The notes: generated by a model not told the origin, from the sequence alone. Positions 42,640 to 53,416 are shown, counted from the first letter of the stretch. The stretch: 64,000 bases of DNA from Paenibacillus sp. ACRRX (GCF_022346885.1 NZ_JAKRNK010000004.1:496001-560000), one strand, 5' to 3'. Program-made: numbers and translations.

Positions 42640-43394
42640 CGTATCGCAACTCCTTTCAAACGCAGGTCTTGCTTCACCTCATCTATGGATATTTCTTTGT
42701 AATGGAATATCGAAGCTGCAAGCGCTGCATCTGCATTTCCTTCAAAAAACGCTTCTGCGAAATGCTCTACCTTACCCGCTCCACCGGATGCAATGACCGG
42801 AATTGACACCGCATCTGTAACCGCACGTGTTAAAGCTACATCAAACCCATCCTTTGTTCCATCAGCATCCATACTTGTAAGCAGGATCTCGCCTGCACCC
42901 AAAGCTGCAGCTCGTTCAGCCCACTCCACTGCCTTTATGCCTGTCGATGTACGCCCACCATGGGTGTATACTTCCCATGTCTGCCAATCTGCATTGTATC
43001 TGGCATCAATCGCTACCACGATACACTGGCTTCCGAATCGTCTTGCTCCCTCTACAATCAACTCCGGCTGTCTGACAGCTGCTGTATTGATACCAATCTT
43101 GTCAGCCCCTGCTCGAAGCAAATGACGCATATCATCAACATGACTAATTCCTCCGCCCACAGTAAAGGGAATCGAAATATTTCCTGCTGTTTCACGTACA
43201 ACTTCCACCATTGTAGCTCTTCCTTCAATAGAAGCAGATATATCAAGGAAAACAAGCTCATCTGCGCCTTCACGATCATATAGCGCCGCGAGTTCTACAG
43301 GATCACCCGCATCCCGCAATTGAACAAAGTTAACACCCTTTACAACCCGACCGTCCTTGACATCAAGGCAAGGAATAATCCGTTTGGCTAACAT
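42636..43394 (-). CDS. hisF: Imidazole glycerol phosphate synthase, cyclase subunit
   Basis: Synthase half of IGP synthase; uses ammonia from HisH to close the imidazole ring. 252 residues, TIM barrel. Starts with [22 protein letters not shown], with the catalytic Asp residues in CLDV and in the [11 protein letters not shown] stretch. Separated from hisA by 111 bases, with a gggga site upstream. Confidence 0.97.
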   Translation of the reverse strand: MLAKRIIPCLDVKDGRVVKGVNFVQLRDAGDPVELAALYDREGADELVFLDISASIEGRATMVEVVRETAGNISIPFTVGGGISHVDDMRHLLRAGADKIGINTAAVRQPELIVEGARRFGSQCIVVAIDARYNADWQTWEVYTHGGRTSTGIKAVEWAERAAALGAGEILLTSMDADGTKDGFDVALTRAVTDAVSIPVIASGGAGKVEHFAEAFFEGNADAALAASIFHYKEISIDEVKQDLRLKGVAIR

Positions 43395-43505
43395 AAGTCA
43401 CTCCCCAATCCTTGCTCGCTGCAAATGAGTTGCCGTCCGTGCCGCGTACACTATTCTGTCGTCTGCATAAATGTCTCAGAATCATATATGTTGTACCGTA
43501 TGGTC

Positions 43506-44246
43506 TTAAATGCTTTCAGCCAACTGCAGCGCTTCCACTAAGTCAATAGCCCCCGTATAAAGTGCCTTACCCACAATTGCACCGCCAACACCTGAGCTAG
43601 CGTAAGCAGACAATGCCGCCAAATCATCCAAAGTACTCACACCGCCCGAAGCAATGACTGTACGTCCCGATGCAGCAGCAAGCTGTACAATGGCTTCCAC
43701 ATTAGGCCCTTTCATCATGCCATCACGAGAAATATCGGTAAATATAAACGTCTCTGCTCCTTTATCCGCCAGTTCACGGACTACTACATCTGCCTGAATT
43801 GTTGACGTCTCCAGCCACCCGCGAGTAGCCACATAGCCATCACGGGCATCAATGCCTATGGCAATCCTAGACCCATAGCGAGCCAACACACGCTCTACGA
43901 AGGCACGATCTTCAATCGCAGCCGTCCCCAAAATAACACGGGCCACGCCAAGCTCAAGCAATCTATCTACATCAGCCTCCGAGCGTAAGCCGCCTCCGAC
44001 TTGAACTGGCACCTTAACGCTGGCAGCAATTTGACCAATGACCTGATCATTTACAGGACGACCTTCTTTTGCTCCGTCAAGGTCAACCAAATGGATCCAA
44101 TCGGCACCGCCTGCCTCCCATTGTTGAGCGGCTTCAACCGGGCTGTCATGGTATACCGTCTCCTGATCATAGTCACCTTGAATAAGGCGGACACACTTTC
44201 CACCGCGTATATCGATGGCTGGATATACGATAAATGATGCCGTCAT
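43506..44246 (-). CDS. hisA: Phosphoribosyl-formimino-AICAR ribotide isomerase
   Basis: Isomerises ProFAR to PRFAR in histidine synthesis. 246 residues, TIM barrel related to HisF. Begins FIVYPAIDIRGGKCVRLIQGDY, with the catalytic Asp residues in AIDIRGG and in FTDISRDGMMKGPN. The spacing to hisH (176 bases) and hisF (111) is looser than elsewhere in the operon; I see no hairpin or promoter of note in these gaps. Confidence 0.97.
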   Translation of the reverse strand: MTASFIVYPAIDIRGGKCVRLIQGDYDQETVYHDSPVEAAQQWEAGGADWIHLVDLDGAKEGRPVNDQVIGQIAASVKVPVQVGGGLRSEADVDRLLELGVARVILGTAAIEDRAFVERVLARYGSRIAIGIDARDGYVATRGWLETSTIQADVVVRELADKGAETFIFTDISRDGMMKGPNVEAIVQLAAASGRTVIASGGVSTLDDLAALSAYASSGVGGAIVGKALYTGAIDLVEALQLAESI

Positions 44247-44422
44247 TGCTTCCTTCCCCCTTGTGAGCGATGAGTTTGCAGCTACTATTTTGTCCTTTTT
44301 TCATTCGACGTTCCCGATTCCTGACTCTGTATATGTGAAACCCGCTATTCCATGCAACGTATATTGGCGATCTGTTTCAATGATTTGCAGCCATATGGAA
44401 CTATTGTGATTGACGTTCTTGT

Positions 44423-45052
44423 CTAACTATTAGATAAACGAAGTGTTACCATTTTCAGAAATTGCTGCAGCAATTGAAGTCCCAGTTCCCCGCTTTTCTC
44501 AGGATGAAACTGCATGCCATATATAGATTCGCGCGCTACAATAGCTGTCACTTCACGATCAGCATAGTCACATACAGCTATGAGGTCCGCAGGATCACTT
44601 GGCAGTACATGATAAGAATGAACAAAATACACATGTCCTGCTGTGAGTCTATTAACCAATGCATGCTGGGACTGCTTCCATTTCAGCTCATTCCATCCCA
44701 TATGAGGCACTTTAGCAATTCCCTCTTCAAAACGTACTACCGTTCCCTTTAGAAGCCCTAGTCCCTCGTGATCTCCGTGCTCTTCACTGCGGTCAAATAA
44801 CAACTGCATTCCTAAGCATATTCCCAGCAAAGGCTTGCCCGACGACACTAATTCCTTTAATACAACATCAAGGCCTGTCATACGCAACGCATCCATGGCA
44901 TCGCCAAAAGCTCCGACACCTGGTAACAAGATAGCATCCGCCGCACCCAGTACATCGCGATCGGCTGTAATGACAGCAGTTGATCCGAGTCGTTCTACCG
45001 CCTTGGACACGCTATGCAGATTTCCCATTCCGTAATCAACGATCGCTATCAT
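44423..45052 (-). CDS. hisH: Imidazole glycerol phosphate synthase, glutamine amidotransferase subunit
   Basis: Class I glutaminase supplying ammonia to HisF. 209 residues. Nucleophile Cys in LLGICLGMQLLFD and catalytic His and Glu in GMQFHPEKSG. Starts VDYGMGNLHSV, typical for HisH. It lies 3 bases after hisB, so likely translationally coupled. Confidence 0.97.
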   Translation of the reverse strand: MIAIVDYGMGNLHSVSKAVERLGSTAVITADRDVLGAADAILLPGVGAFGDAMDALRMTGLDVVLKELVSSGKPLLGICLGMQLLFDRSEEHGDHEGLGLLKGTVVRFEEGIAKVPHMGWNELKWKQSQHALVNRLTAGHVYFVHSYHVLPSDPADLIAVCDYADREVTAIVARESIYGMQFHPEKSGELGLQLLQQFLKMVTLRLSNS

Positions 45053-45055
45053 AAG

Positions 45056-45667
45056 TTACAGCACTCCCTTCGTTGAAGGGACCCCTTGTACACGTGGATC
45101 AATGGAAGTGGCCTCATCTAACGCTCGGCCAAGTGCCTTAAACACTGCCTCAATCATGTGGTGCGTATTTTGACCATAATGGACAATGACATGCAGCGTC
45201 ATTCTAGCCTCTAACGCCAGCTTCCATAGAAATTCATGCACAAGCTCCGTTTGAAAAGCACCAACCTGCGTAGACGGATACTGCGCCTTATACTCAAAAT
45301 GCGGACGATTGCTAATATCAATGACGACTTGAGCAAGCGCTTCATCCATTGGAACAAACACGGAGGCGTATCTCTTAATTCCGGCTTTGTCACCCAGCGC
45401 CTCGCGCAAAGCATGCCCAAGACAAATGCCGATATCCTCAACGGTGTGGTGGTCATCAATATCGATATCTCCATCCGCTTCCACCGCTAGATTAAAATGA
45501 CCGTGCTTCGTAAACAGATCCAGCATATGGTTCAGGAAAGGAACTCCTGTATCCAAGCTGCTCTTTCCTTGTCCATCTACCACAAAGGAAAGCTGAATAT
45601 CTGTTTCATTTGTCTTGCGCGTGATTGCTGCCTCGCGTACTATCTTACCGTCGGTTGTCGCTGCCAT
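45056..45667 (-). CDS. hisB: Imidazoleglycerol-phosphate dehydratase
   Basis: Mn-dependent dehydration of imidazole glycerol phosphate. Metal-binding motifs DIDDHHTVEDIGI and its mate VIDISNRPHFEY region with ...HHMIEAVFKALGRAL are present. A longer frame opens at 45721, but it has no good ribosome binding site. The ATG at 45667 follows gaggtgg by 7 bases and gives 203 residues starting MAATTDGKIVREAAITRKT, the length expected (about 195-200), so it is preferred. Single-domain, without the phosphatase fusion of enteric HisB. Confidence 0.95.
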   Translation of the reverse strand: MAATTDGKIVREAAITRKTNETDIQLSFVVDGQGKSSLDTGVPFLNHMLDLFTKHGHFNLAVEADGDIDIDDHHTVEDIGICLGHALREALGDKAGIKRYASVFVPMDEALAQVVIDISNRPHFEYKAQYPSTQVGAFQTELVHEFLWKLALEARMTLHVIVHYGQNTHHMIEAVFKALGRALDEATSIDPRVQGVPSTKGVL

Positions 45668-45764
45668 CGTCCTGCCACCTCTCGTTCTAGTCAGTTGAAT
45701 TCCAATTACGTTCGTGCTCATATGTCAAATCTCAGTACTTGCAGCTGTGAAAGCTGTTCATCCC

Positions 45765-47054
45765 CTACATTCGCTCCTGATCCAATCTTATTTCGATGGC
45801 TCTGGCATGGGCCTCAAGCCCCTCATGCCGGGCAAGCGCAATAATCGTATCGCCATGTCTCAGCAGCGCCTCCTTGCTGTAACGAATCAGGCTTGATTTC
45901 TTCGTAAACATATCGACATCCACCGGCGAGGAAAACCGAGCCGTACCGTTTGTAGGAATAATATGGTTCGGTCCCGCAAAATAATCGCCTACAGGTTCTG
46001 AACTGTAGCTTCCTAGGAAGATCGCCCCTGCGTTTTCAATACCTGCCAACTCGTTCATTGGCTCTGTAGTAACAATCTCCAAATGCTCCGGTGCCATACG
46101 ATTCACTAAGGCAATACCTTCTGCCATGTGCTCTACGATAATAATAGCTCCATATTGCTCGATAGATTGCTGAGCAATCTCCCGCCGCGGCAGACTCGCA
46201 AGCTGCTGCTCTACCTCCGCCTGCACCTGAAAAGCAAGCTCGCTCGAATTGGTGATTAGTACAGCTGAAGCCATCTCATCGTGTTCAGCTTGAGAGAGCA
46301 AATCGGCTGCCACATATGCAGGGTTGGCGGTCTCATCAGCTAACACCACGATCTCGGAAGGTCCGGCTATACTGTCAATATCGACCACCCCGTACACTTC
46401 ACGTTTTGCTAGCGCCACGTAAATGTTGCCCGGCCCGCATATTTTATCCACCGGCTTTATACTGTCCGTCCCGTAGGCCAGCGCCGCAATCGCCTGTGCT
46501 CCCCCGACACGGTACATTTCCTTTACTCCAGCCTCCGCTGCCGCAACCCGTATGTAAGGATTAATACCCGCACGACCGCTAGTGGCCGGAGGAGTTACCA
46601 TCACAATCTCGTCCACGCCCGCCACCTGCGCCGGAATCACATTCATTAACACCGAAGAAGGGTAGGCTGCCTTGCCTCCCGGAACATACACGCCAACTCG
46701 CTTCAACGGGCGAATAAGCTGACCAAGCAGGGTTCCGTCAGGCTGCACATCCATCCACGAGCTACGTTTCTGCTTTTCGTGGAAAGCGCGAATATTGGCA
46801 GCAGCTTCACGGATCGCAGTAACAAAAGAAGGCTCCACCTCTTCATATGCTGCCGTCATTTCACGCTCTTCTACTCGTAGAACGTTAGCAGCAAGCGAGA
46901 CTCGATCAAATTCCAATGTATAACGAAGCAGAGCTTCGTCCCCTTCATTGCGTACAGCATTCAAAATACGCTTCACGGTTGCAATTTGATCAGGTGATCC
47001 GTAATCCACTTCACGATGCAGCTTGAAGTCCACCGCCCTTACGATTCGCATCAT
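45765..47054 (-). CDS. hisD: Histidinol dehydrogenase
   Basis: Zinc- and NAD-dependent enzyme that oxidises histidinol to histidine in the last two steps. 429 residues. The conserved [23 protein letters not shown] and [17 protein letters not shown] stretches are present. Two Met codons open the frame behind gaggagg. About 45-100 bases separate it from hisG and hisB. Confidence 0.97.
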   Translation of the reverse strand: MMRIVRAVDFKLHREVDYGSPDQIATVKRILNAVRNEGDEALLRYTLEFDRVSLAANVLRVEEREMTAAYEEVEPSFVTAIREAAANIRAFHEKQKRSSWMDVQPDGTLLGQLIRPLKRVGVYVPGGKAAYPSSVLMNVIPAQVAGVDEIVMVTPPATSGRAGINPYIRVAAAEAGVKEMYRVGGAQAIAALAYGTDSIKPVDKICGPGNIYVALAKREVYGVVDIDSIAGPSEIVVLADETANPAYVAADLLSQAEHDEMASAVLITNSSELAFQVQAEVEQQLASLPRREIAQQSIEQYGAIIIVEHMAEGIALVNRMAPEHLEIVTTEPMNELAGIENAGAIFLGSYSSEPVGDYFAGPNHIIPTNGTARFSSPVDVDMFTKKSSLIRYSKEALLRHGDTIIALARHEGLEAHARAIEIRLDQERM

Positions 47055-47117
47055 GCTCTCCTCCTCTTCGCCATTTGAGCTATCTCTATATATGGTTGGA
47101 CCGCTCTGATTTCAATT

Positions 47118-47759
47118 TTATTGCTTGATTGCAATATAAGTTTGCAGTTGATCGCAGAGCTGCTGAATCGTATCGTTTTTCATCCGATAGCTGACACGGT
47201 TCGCAATAAGTCGGCTTGTGATACCAAACATCTCTTGCAGCTCCACCAAGCCGTTCTCCCTTAGCGTCGTTCCGGTCTCTACCATATCTACAATACGATC
47301 AGCTAATCCGATTAGTGGAGCAAGCTCAATAGAACCATTCAGCTTGATTACCTCTACCTGCTGACCACGTTCACGAAAGTATTGTGACGCCACATTCGGA
47401 TATTTGGTCGCTACCCGAGGGTGCGTTGCCGGTTTCCATTCAGGCAAGCCAATAACGGACATTCGGCAGCGAGCGATGCCAAGATCCAGGAGCTCGTATA
47501 CATCTTTATTCTCTTCCATTAGTACGTCCTTACCAACAATGCCAATGTCAGCTACTCCATACTCCACATAGGTAGGTACATCCACTGGCTTAGCCATAAT
47601 AAACTGCATTCGTGCCTCCGGAATATCGATAATCAGCTTTCGGGATTGATCCTCATCTTCAGGAACAGAAAGACCCGCGGCGCGGAACAACGCCGACGCC
47701 TGCTTATAGATTCGCCCTTTAGGCATGGCTACTTTCAGATAATTGTGCCAATCCTGCAT
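47118..47759 (-). CDS. hisG: ATP phosphoribosyltransferase catalytic subunit, short form
   Basis: Condenses ATP with PRPP, the first committed step of histidine synthesis. Starts [17 protein letters not shown], with the PRPP-binding [13 protein letters not shown] stretch. About 213 residues, the short form that lacks the C-terminal allosteric domain and works with HisZ. A frame start at 47783 overlaps hisZ and lacks a ribosome binding site; the ATG at 47759 with aaggtg 6 bases upstream is preferred. It follows hisZ by 16 bases. Confidence 0.95.
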   Translation of the reverse strand: MQDWHNYLKVAMPKGRIYKQASALFRAAGLSVPEDEDQSRKLIIDIPEARMQFIMAKPVDVPTYVEYGVADIGIVGKDVLMEENKDVYELLDLGIARCRMSVIGLPEWKPATHPRVATKYPNVASQYFRERGQQVEVIKLNGSIELAPLIGLADRIVDMVETGTTLRENGLVELQEMFGITSRLIANRVSYRMKNDTIQQLCDQLQTYIAIKQ

Positions 47760-47775
47760 TGATGTCACCTTCTCC

Positions 47776-48996
47776 TCATCCATGTTCCGTTACAAACTGT
47801 ACAAATGTAAGTACATCTTTGAACACTTGACCGCTCCTTAACATCATTTCGTCCTCCAACCTATGGACTTCAACAAGCTGCGACACATCATCCACCCGCC
47901 GTGTTATAACCCGCTCACCCGCAGCACGGAGCCTTGTAGCCTCTGCCAGAGCTTCTCGCCTCCGTACAGCATCATACTGGATCAGAATGGATGGCTGCAC
48001 GCCCACTTGTTCGTGCACGCGAATCGCATCCAGCATCCTTGTTGTTTTTAAGGCAAAGCCTGTCGCTGGTGCTGGCCTGCCGAATTGCTGCAGGAGATTA
48101 TCATATCGGCCGCCACTCATGACAGGGAAGCCAAGTTCCGCCGAGTACCCTTCAAATATCGTCCCTGTGTAATAAGAAAAATCACCGACCAATGTCAAGT
48201 CGAGCATCAAATGCTCGGATACACCGTAAGCTTCAAGTACCTCCCACACCCGCTCCAAATGGAACAATGACATTCGAGCGTGCGGCTCATCAACAATCCC
48301 TCTTGCCTCTTCAACGATACGTCGTCCACCTTGCAGCTGAAGGACGGCCTCAAGGCGTTCGATCTGCTCCTGCTCTATGGGCAGAGTACGTATCATCTCA
48401 CGGTAGCCCACAACATCCCGTGCTACGAGCAGCTGCATTAAACGCTGCTGATCCGCTTCACGATCCGGCAGCGTGTATCCAAAAAGGCCTTGCAAAAAGC
48501 CATGGTGGCCTACAGCTACCTTGAACCGCTCTATGCCCGTTGATTGTAAACAAGCTATCGATAAAGCAATCACTTCAGCATCAGCCTCTGGAGAAGCATC
48601 ACCGACAAGCTCAGCGCCTGTCTGATAAAATTCGGCCTCACGACCAGCTTCCTCTTCCATCGAACGAAATACATTTGCATGGTAGGACAAACGTATCGGA
48701 AGCGGTTCTTCATAAAGCAGTGATGACACGACACGAGCTATCGGAGCTGTCATGTCCGAACGCAGCACCATCGCGGTGCCCCGTTGGTTCAACAGCTTGA
48801 ATAATTTATGATCGGAGGTGGAGCTGGCCATTCCGACGGTATCATAAAACTCCATAGTTGGTGTCACAATCTGCTCATAGCCCCATCGCGACATACAATT
48901 CAGCGCTTGCCGCTCGATATATCGCAATTTGCTGACCGCCTCCGGCAAGTAATCTCGTACACCCGAGGGCTTCTCGAACATTTTGGGTTTAGACAT
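47776..48996 (-). CDS. hisZ: ATP phosphoribosyltransferase regulatory subunit
   Basis: Histidyl-tRNA-synthetase-like regulatory partner of short HisG; it carries histidine feedback inhibition and does not charge tRNA. 406 residues. Class II-like core with [27 protein letters not shown] and [19 protein letters not shown], but no HisRS anticodon-binding signature that I can see. First gene of the operon, ATG behind aaggag. Confidence 0.95.
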   Translation of the reverse strand: MSKPKMFEKPSGVRDYLPEAVSKLRYIERQALNCMSRWGYEQIVTPTMEFYDTVGMASSTSDHKLFKLLNQRGTAMVLRSDMTAPIARVVSSLLYEEPLPIRLSYHANVFRSMEEEAGREAEFYQTGAELVGDASPEADAEVIALSIACLQSTGIERFKVAVGHHGFLQGLFGYTLPDREADQQRLMQLLVARDVVGYREMIRTLPIEQEQIERLEAVLQLQGGRRIVEEARGIVDEPHARMSLFHLERVWEVLEAYGVSEHLMLDLTLVGDFSYYTGTIFEGYSAELGFPVMSGGRYDNLLQQFGRPAPATGFALKTTRMLDAIRVHEQVGVQPSILIQYDAVRRREALAEATRLRAAGERVITRRVDDVSQLVEVHRLEDEMMLRSGQVFKDVLTFVQFVTEHG

Positions 48997-49197
48997 GCCG
49001 CTCTCTCCTTATATACGTCCATCATTCTTTATTATATTAACGTACTACCAAATTACCTTATTAGCAAATGAAAGAAATTAGAAGTTATCTTACCACGACC
49101 AACAATTGCCGTCAATCCTCATTCTTTCTTTATCGCTTCACCTATGAAGTACCCTTATTGCCATGCTGTGTATGCTTATAACTATCCAAACTAATGT
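48997..49197. other. Leader region of the his operon
   Basis: AT-rich. A TATAAT-like element lies near 49031 on the minus strand but I found no matching -35. I looked for a T-box (AGGGTGG-type motif on the minus strand) and for a leader peptide rich in His codons and saw neither. How the operon is regulated is not visible here. Confidence 0.4.
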
Positions 49198-49226
49198 AAA
49201 AAAGACACCTGTTTACACAGGTGTCT
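49198..49226 (-). terminator. Terminator of the acyltransferase pair
   Basis: A 10-bp perfect stem agacacctgt/acaggtgtct (49203-49212 with 49217-49226), and six T follow on the minus strand. Confidence 0.9.
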
Positions 49227-49354
49227 ACAGCTTCTATACTCTTGTCCGTGCCTCACTATAAGATGGGTCATATATGTTTAGCTCATGAACAGAGTTATTC
49301 CCTTGATGAACGGACTATAGCTCGATCATAGTTAAACGTATACCGCCATATCCT

Positions 49355-50533
49355 CTACCGTTCCAATGTTTGCTTACTTGACCCTGTCTGGTGTGCTTTC
49401 TCAGTCTTCTTGCTATTAGTTGGAGGCGAGCCAAGTGCTATCCAAGCCCATGAAATGTGCTTGAAGGACCAGGACACGACAACCCAAGACAGAGCTAATG
49501 CTAATACGTAACCGCTTGCAATATATAGTGCATACAAAAGCTCATTCCCCTGATGCCATGCCAGCTTACGATAGCCCGCAAGCCATAACGGGTGGAGCAA
49601 ATAGATCCCAAAGGACAACTGTCCTAATCGATTCAAGACATTGAGACTTCGTTGAGGCAGCTTGCGAACGAACAAATGTCCAGTCTGCAACAGTACGACA
49701 GCCGACAAGGCTGTGTGCACACACCACAACGCTTCGTAACCGAGCGAATTAAATTCATACCCTGTTGAGCGTGTGATGTACCAGATCTGAACGTGGGATA
49801 AACTAGCCAGCACCCAGCCTGACCAGAGCAGAGCATTCCAGCGACGATAGACGCTATAACGATCAATACCAGGGTTGCATACTGAATCTAGCCACGGCTG
49901 GATCCGCCCATAATGTAAGCCGATATAAGCCCCGAGCGCATACATCCCCATGTAGGACAGAGAAATGCTCCCCTTTTCTACAATATGGAATTCATATTTA
50001 TTCCCTAGTACAAATACCCATTGAATCAGGAAACCTGCTGGTATGATCCAAGGGCTTACAGCTGGCCTTTGACATATTTTCAGCAGCAGCGGAAACAACA
50101 CATAAAATTGCAAGCTGATAAACACAAAATACAAATGTGTATAGGCAGAACCGGTTATCAGCTCTTTGCCAAAAGACCCCCATGCCTCCGTCCAATCACG
50201 GTCGTGTCTGACCGTTACTTGCACAAGCAAGAAATAACAGACAGAAGCAACCGCATAGGGTAACAATATATATTTTAATCGATTGCGGTAAAAGACAATA
50301 AGCTTGCCTGCCCCCATCTCCTTCTTCCCATAGTTATAGAAGAGAACAAGGCTGCTCAACATAATAAAAACAGGAGTACCGAACTTAAAGAAGATATTAA
50401 ACCACGTATAACCGTAAAAGAAAGGCGATTGTGTCATTTCAATAGATGCAAAGGAAGTGGCATGAACCAAAATAACCCCTAATATAGCCATAGCCCTTAC
50501 AATTGGGAGTGCAGCAATCCATTTGGTATCCAA
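49355..50533 (-). CDS. Membrane acyltransferase, family 3 (first of two)
   Basis: An integral-membrane acyltransferase of the OafA/acyltransferase-3 family, which O-acetylates or succinylates surface polysaccharides, lipids or teichoic acids. 392 residues with about ten hydrophobic segments. It begins IVRAMAILGVILVHATSF, with the family's catalytic His in the first helix (VHAT), and a motif RLKYILLPYAVASVCYF. Starts at a TTG behind aggagg with a 5-base spacing. About 50% resembles the next gene over, so the two are likely a duplication. The substrate cannot be told from sequence. Confidence 0.85.
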   Translation of the reverse strand: MDTKWIAALPIVRAMAILGVILVHATSFASIEMTQSPFFYGYTWFNIFFKFGTPVFIMLSSLVLFYNYGKKEMGAGKLIVFYRNRLKYILLPYAVASVCYFLLVQVTVRHDRDWTEAWGSFGKELITGSAYTHLYFVFISLQFYVLFPLLLKICQRPAVSPWIIPAGFLIQWVFVLGNKYEFHIVEKGSISLSYMGMYALGAYIGLHYGRIQPWLDSVCNPGIDRYSVYRRWNALLWSGWVLASLSHVQIWYITRSTGYEFNSLGYEALWCVHTALSAVVLLQTGHLFVRKLPQRSLNVLNRLGQLSFGIYLLHPLWLAGYRKLAWHQGNELLYALYIASGYVLALALSWVVVSWSFKHISWAWIALGSPPTNSKKTEKAHQTGSSKQTLER

Positions 50534-50659
50534 TGGGGCCTCCTAACACCAAGGCAAGTCAACAGCATGTACAAGATGCACAGCCTCAGCTACATAAGTA
50601 TTAAAATAATAACATCACATTATAAACCTGTGTCTTCTCTTCCAACACTTTTAAAAATG

Positions 50660-51832
50660 TTAACCTTGTATAGGATGGGAAGAAGACTTCTTATTCTGAG
50701 ATACCTGAGCAGTCAATGGCTTCGGTAGTGATCCAAATAAGATCCATGACCAACCGAACCTGCGAAAAGCAAATGCGACAATGTACGATGAAAGCCCAAG
50801 TGCCAGCACAAAACCTCCTCCTATATATAGAGGATATGCCCAAGCTTGCCCATGATGCCAGGGCCACTTTCGATATAACAATAGAATGAAAGGATGCAGC
50901 AGGTACACACCAAATGTAACTTCACCAAAGCGATGAATAACCGTTACGACACCTGACTTCCACTTCCGCTCAATATAAGAAGCGGCCTGAATCAGCACCA
51001 AACATGATAAGAGCGCATGCACATTCCATATCGCCTCATACCACAGTGTGTTCATCCTCCATTCGCCCAGATTGGTCCAGTACCAAATCTGAACTTGCAG
51101 CATGGCCATAAGGAACCAGCTTAACCACAATAAGCGATTCCACCAATGATGAGAGGCTGGAGTCTCCTTATTACCGAGAGAATTAAACCATCCTTTAAGT
51201 ACCTCCGCTTTTAACCCTAAGTATGCGCCAAGCATCCAATAACTCATATAAGAGAACATGACACTTCCCTTTTGAGGAAGCATCAAATCGTATTTGTTCC
51301 AAATGACAAATCCCCACTGGAGGAGTAGACCAATCAGTATGGCATATTTCACAACCAACTTGGAACGAAATGCAATTAACAACAACGGAAATAGCAAATA
51401 AAATTGAAGAAGTAGGAATACATAATATAAATGCGTATATGCCGAGCCTGTCGCTAACTTCAGGACAAAAGATTCCAATGTATCCCAAAGCCCTCTTCCT
51501 CGGTAAGCCATCATATGCACAACAGCAAAATAACAAATGGAACTAACTAAATAAGGGAGCAAAATCAGTTTGAGCCGCTTGCGATAGAAGGTTCCTATTC
51601 TAGCCCAATTGATATGATCAGAAGCATAGTTATAGAACAATACAAAGCTGGTTAGAGCAATAAAGGCAGGGACGGCAAATTTACTAAAAATATTGAAGAA
51701 GATGTACACATAATACAAATCAGACTGCTGCGCTTTGACAGCAGCCTCTGATGTACTATGAATAAACAATACCGCTAGCATTGCTAGTGCGCGATAGATA
51801 GACAACGATGAAATTGTCTCTTTCTTACTCAA
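50660..51832 (-). CDS. Membrane acyltransferase, family 3 (second of two)
   Basis: A close relative of the gene downstream: same length (390), same topology, and shared stretches such as RLKLILLPYLVSSICYF, LATGSAYTHLYYVFLLLQFYLLFPLLL and FGVYLLHPFILL. The His in FIHSTSE of the first helix corresponds to the catalytic one. Starts at TTG with only a gggggg upstream, so initiation may be weak. It lies about 125 bases before the first copy and about 100 bases after the deacetylase; probably the three form a unit. Substrate is unknown. Confidence 0.83.
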   Translation of the reverse strand: MSKKETISSLSIYRALAMLAVLFIHSTSEAAVKAQQSDLYYVYIFFNIFSKFAVPAFIALTSFVLFYNYASDHINWARIGTFYRKRLKLILLPYLVSSICYFAVVHMMAYRGRGLWDTLESFVLKLATGSAYTHLYYVFLLLQFYLLFPLLLIAFRSKLVVKYAILIGLLLQWGFVIWNKYDLMLPQKGSVMFSYMSYWMLGAYLGLKAEVLKGWFNSLGNKETPASHHWWNRLLWLSWFLMAMLQVQIWYWTNLGEWRMNTLWYEAIWNVHALLSCLVLIQAASYIERKWKSGVVTVIHRFGEVTFGVYLLHPFILLLYRKWPWHHGQAWAYPLYIGGGFVLALGLSSYIVAFAFRRFGWSWILFGSLPKPLTAQVSQNKKSSSHPIQG

Positions 51833-51932
51833 TGTGAAGCCCCCCTGGTCCGAGGACTACTGGATGTCGATTCTAGGCTGTAAACTCGGAATCTGATTAT
51901 AGGATTAGAATACACTATTATTGGTTATGTGT

Positions 51933-53186
51933 TTAATGTGGTTCTATTTTATGGGCAGTATCATATTTCCCGGGAAACAGTTGGATGGTACGTTTTACGT
52001 TATCAACCTGATAACGCACACCAAATGTTTGTTGCAAATCCCTCAATGGCAAATACCATCTCCCTGCTTGTTGGAATGGATTTTGCTTAAACGCAACCCC
52101 AACCCCATTCCATGTCACCTGATAAGATGATCGTTGCTTTGATTTAACGCCGCGATTGCGCAGCTGCTCCATCAAGTCTTGAGTCTTAATATTCTGATTG
52201 CCCCCGTTAATCCGGAAACCGTTCCGTGTATTTTTATTATTGATGCCTCGTTTGACTGTAAAAGTAACGTTAATTCCAAGTTCTTTGCAAATACGAAGCA
52301 CGTCTTTATTAAACGCACCATATGGAAAGGCGAGTACACTATAGGAATTTTGCAGTTCTTCCTTTAACCGTCGCTCAGCCATCGCCAGATCCCCACGAAC
52401 ACGAGTTAAATATTGATCTCGGGATTCTGTCTGCTTCGTCTTATTGTTGTAAAGATAACGCGTTAACATCGGCTTCATGACACCACGACTATTAATCGGT
52501 GCATAGGCATGCGAATTGTACGTGTGGCTGAAGAAGCTGAAACCTGCTTGCTTCATCTCACGCATCTGTTCCCATGTCAGCTTACGTCTTCCGACATGTG
52601 CCCGATTATCTATCGTCGAGGCGATAACAAAGTTGGTTGCTGTCAAATTATACTTTCTGAATAAGGGATACACATACGAATAAAACGTCTCGTATCCATC
52701 GTCAAATGTAAGTAGTACCGCGTTATCTGGTACTGGCTTCCCATTCAACATATATTGCATATAATCATTCATGCTTATAACATTAAACCCATTCGCCAAC
52801 AGGCTAGTAATCTGATCCTCCAGTTGCTGAGGAGAGATAAACGTTACATCTTTGGGATTTTGTTCAATATTATGGTACATGATGGTAATTACTTCATTCT
52901 CATAATATTTCGGTTGAAAACGAAACATTGGATTCATTTGCACCGTATTGGAGAGGTCGAGCACCTTTCCTTTATTCGAAGTTTGAGCTTTAATTCCATA
53001 GGCTTGCCCCAACGCTGTAACAGGTATGTACCACTCATTGTTGCGTTTTACAGCCTTTCCATCCTGCCACTGTTCTTTACCCCATGAGATCGCATATTCC
53101 ACTCCCTTGGCATCTGAAGGCGTAAAGCCAATTGTTGATAGTAATAAGACCAATACCAAGCTTAATAATACATGACGCTTTTTCAT
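51933..53186 (-). CDS. Secreted polysaccharide deacetylase with split stalk domains
   Basis: A CE4 (NodB-type) enzyme, likely removing acetyl groups from peptidoglycan or another surface glycan. Signal peptide 1-26. The catalytic domain (~96-300) has TFDDGYETF (catalytic Asp and metal Asp), FFSHTYNSHAY (metal His pair) and AFPYGAF. It is flanked on both sides by short segments that look like copper-amine-oxidase stalk modules: ~30-75 (NNEWYIPVTALGQAYGI) and ~355-415 (AGRWYLPLRDLQQTFGVRY). 417 residues. The start lies close to a purine-rich stretch that is a weak ribosome binding site. Whether the two membrane acyltransferases downstream act on the same polymer is inference. Confidence 0.88.
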   Translation of the reverse strand: MKKRHVLLSLVLVLLLSTIGFTPSDAKGVEYAISWGKEQWQDGKAVKRNNEWYIPVTALGQAYGIKAQTSNKGKVLDLSNTVQMNPMFRFQPKYYENEVITIMYHNIEQNPKDVTFISPQQLEDQITSLLANGFNVISMNDYMQYMLNGKPVPDNAVLLTFDDGYETFYSYVYPLFRKYNLTATNFVIASTIDNRAHVGRRKLTWEQMREMKQAGFSFFSHTYNSHAYAPINSRGVMKPMLTRYLYNNKTKQTESRDQYLTRVRGDLAMAERRLKEELQNSYSVLAFPYGAFNKDVLRICKELGINVTFTVKRGINNKNTRNGFRINGGNQNIKTQDLMEQLRNRGVKSKQRSSYQVTWNGVGVAFKQNPFQQAGRWYLPLRDLQQTFGVRYQVDNVKRTIQLFPGKYDTAHKIEPH

Positions 53187-53292
53187 CCTTAACCCTCTTT
53201 TGACTTATGAAGTTCATCCCATATTGAAATTAGCATAATTTCCTATAGTTGTCATTCATAATTTTTGGTACTCCCATAATGTTCTGTTTACA

Positions 53293-53338
53293 ATAAAATA
53301 ATCCTTCTGGCAATACAATCACAAATCGCCAAAAGGAT
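53293..53338 (-). terminator. Terminator of yvoF / hprK operon
   Basis: atccttctggc (53301-53311) pairs with gccaaaaggat (53328-53338) with one mismatch. A T-rich stretch follows on the minus strand (complement of aataaaat at 53292). Confidence 0.65.
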
Positions 53339-53416
53339 CATTCAAATGTCGGTCCTCTTACATATATAACTACAAAATAGGCTTAAATCTTACACACCAA
53401 ACTCCTTTTACATGTC

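Noticed and set aside
48997..49355. T-box or His-rich leader peptide for the his operon
   Set aside because: Scanned by eye for an AGGGTGG-type T-box and His codon runs on the minus strand; neither is present.
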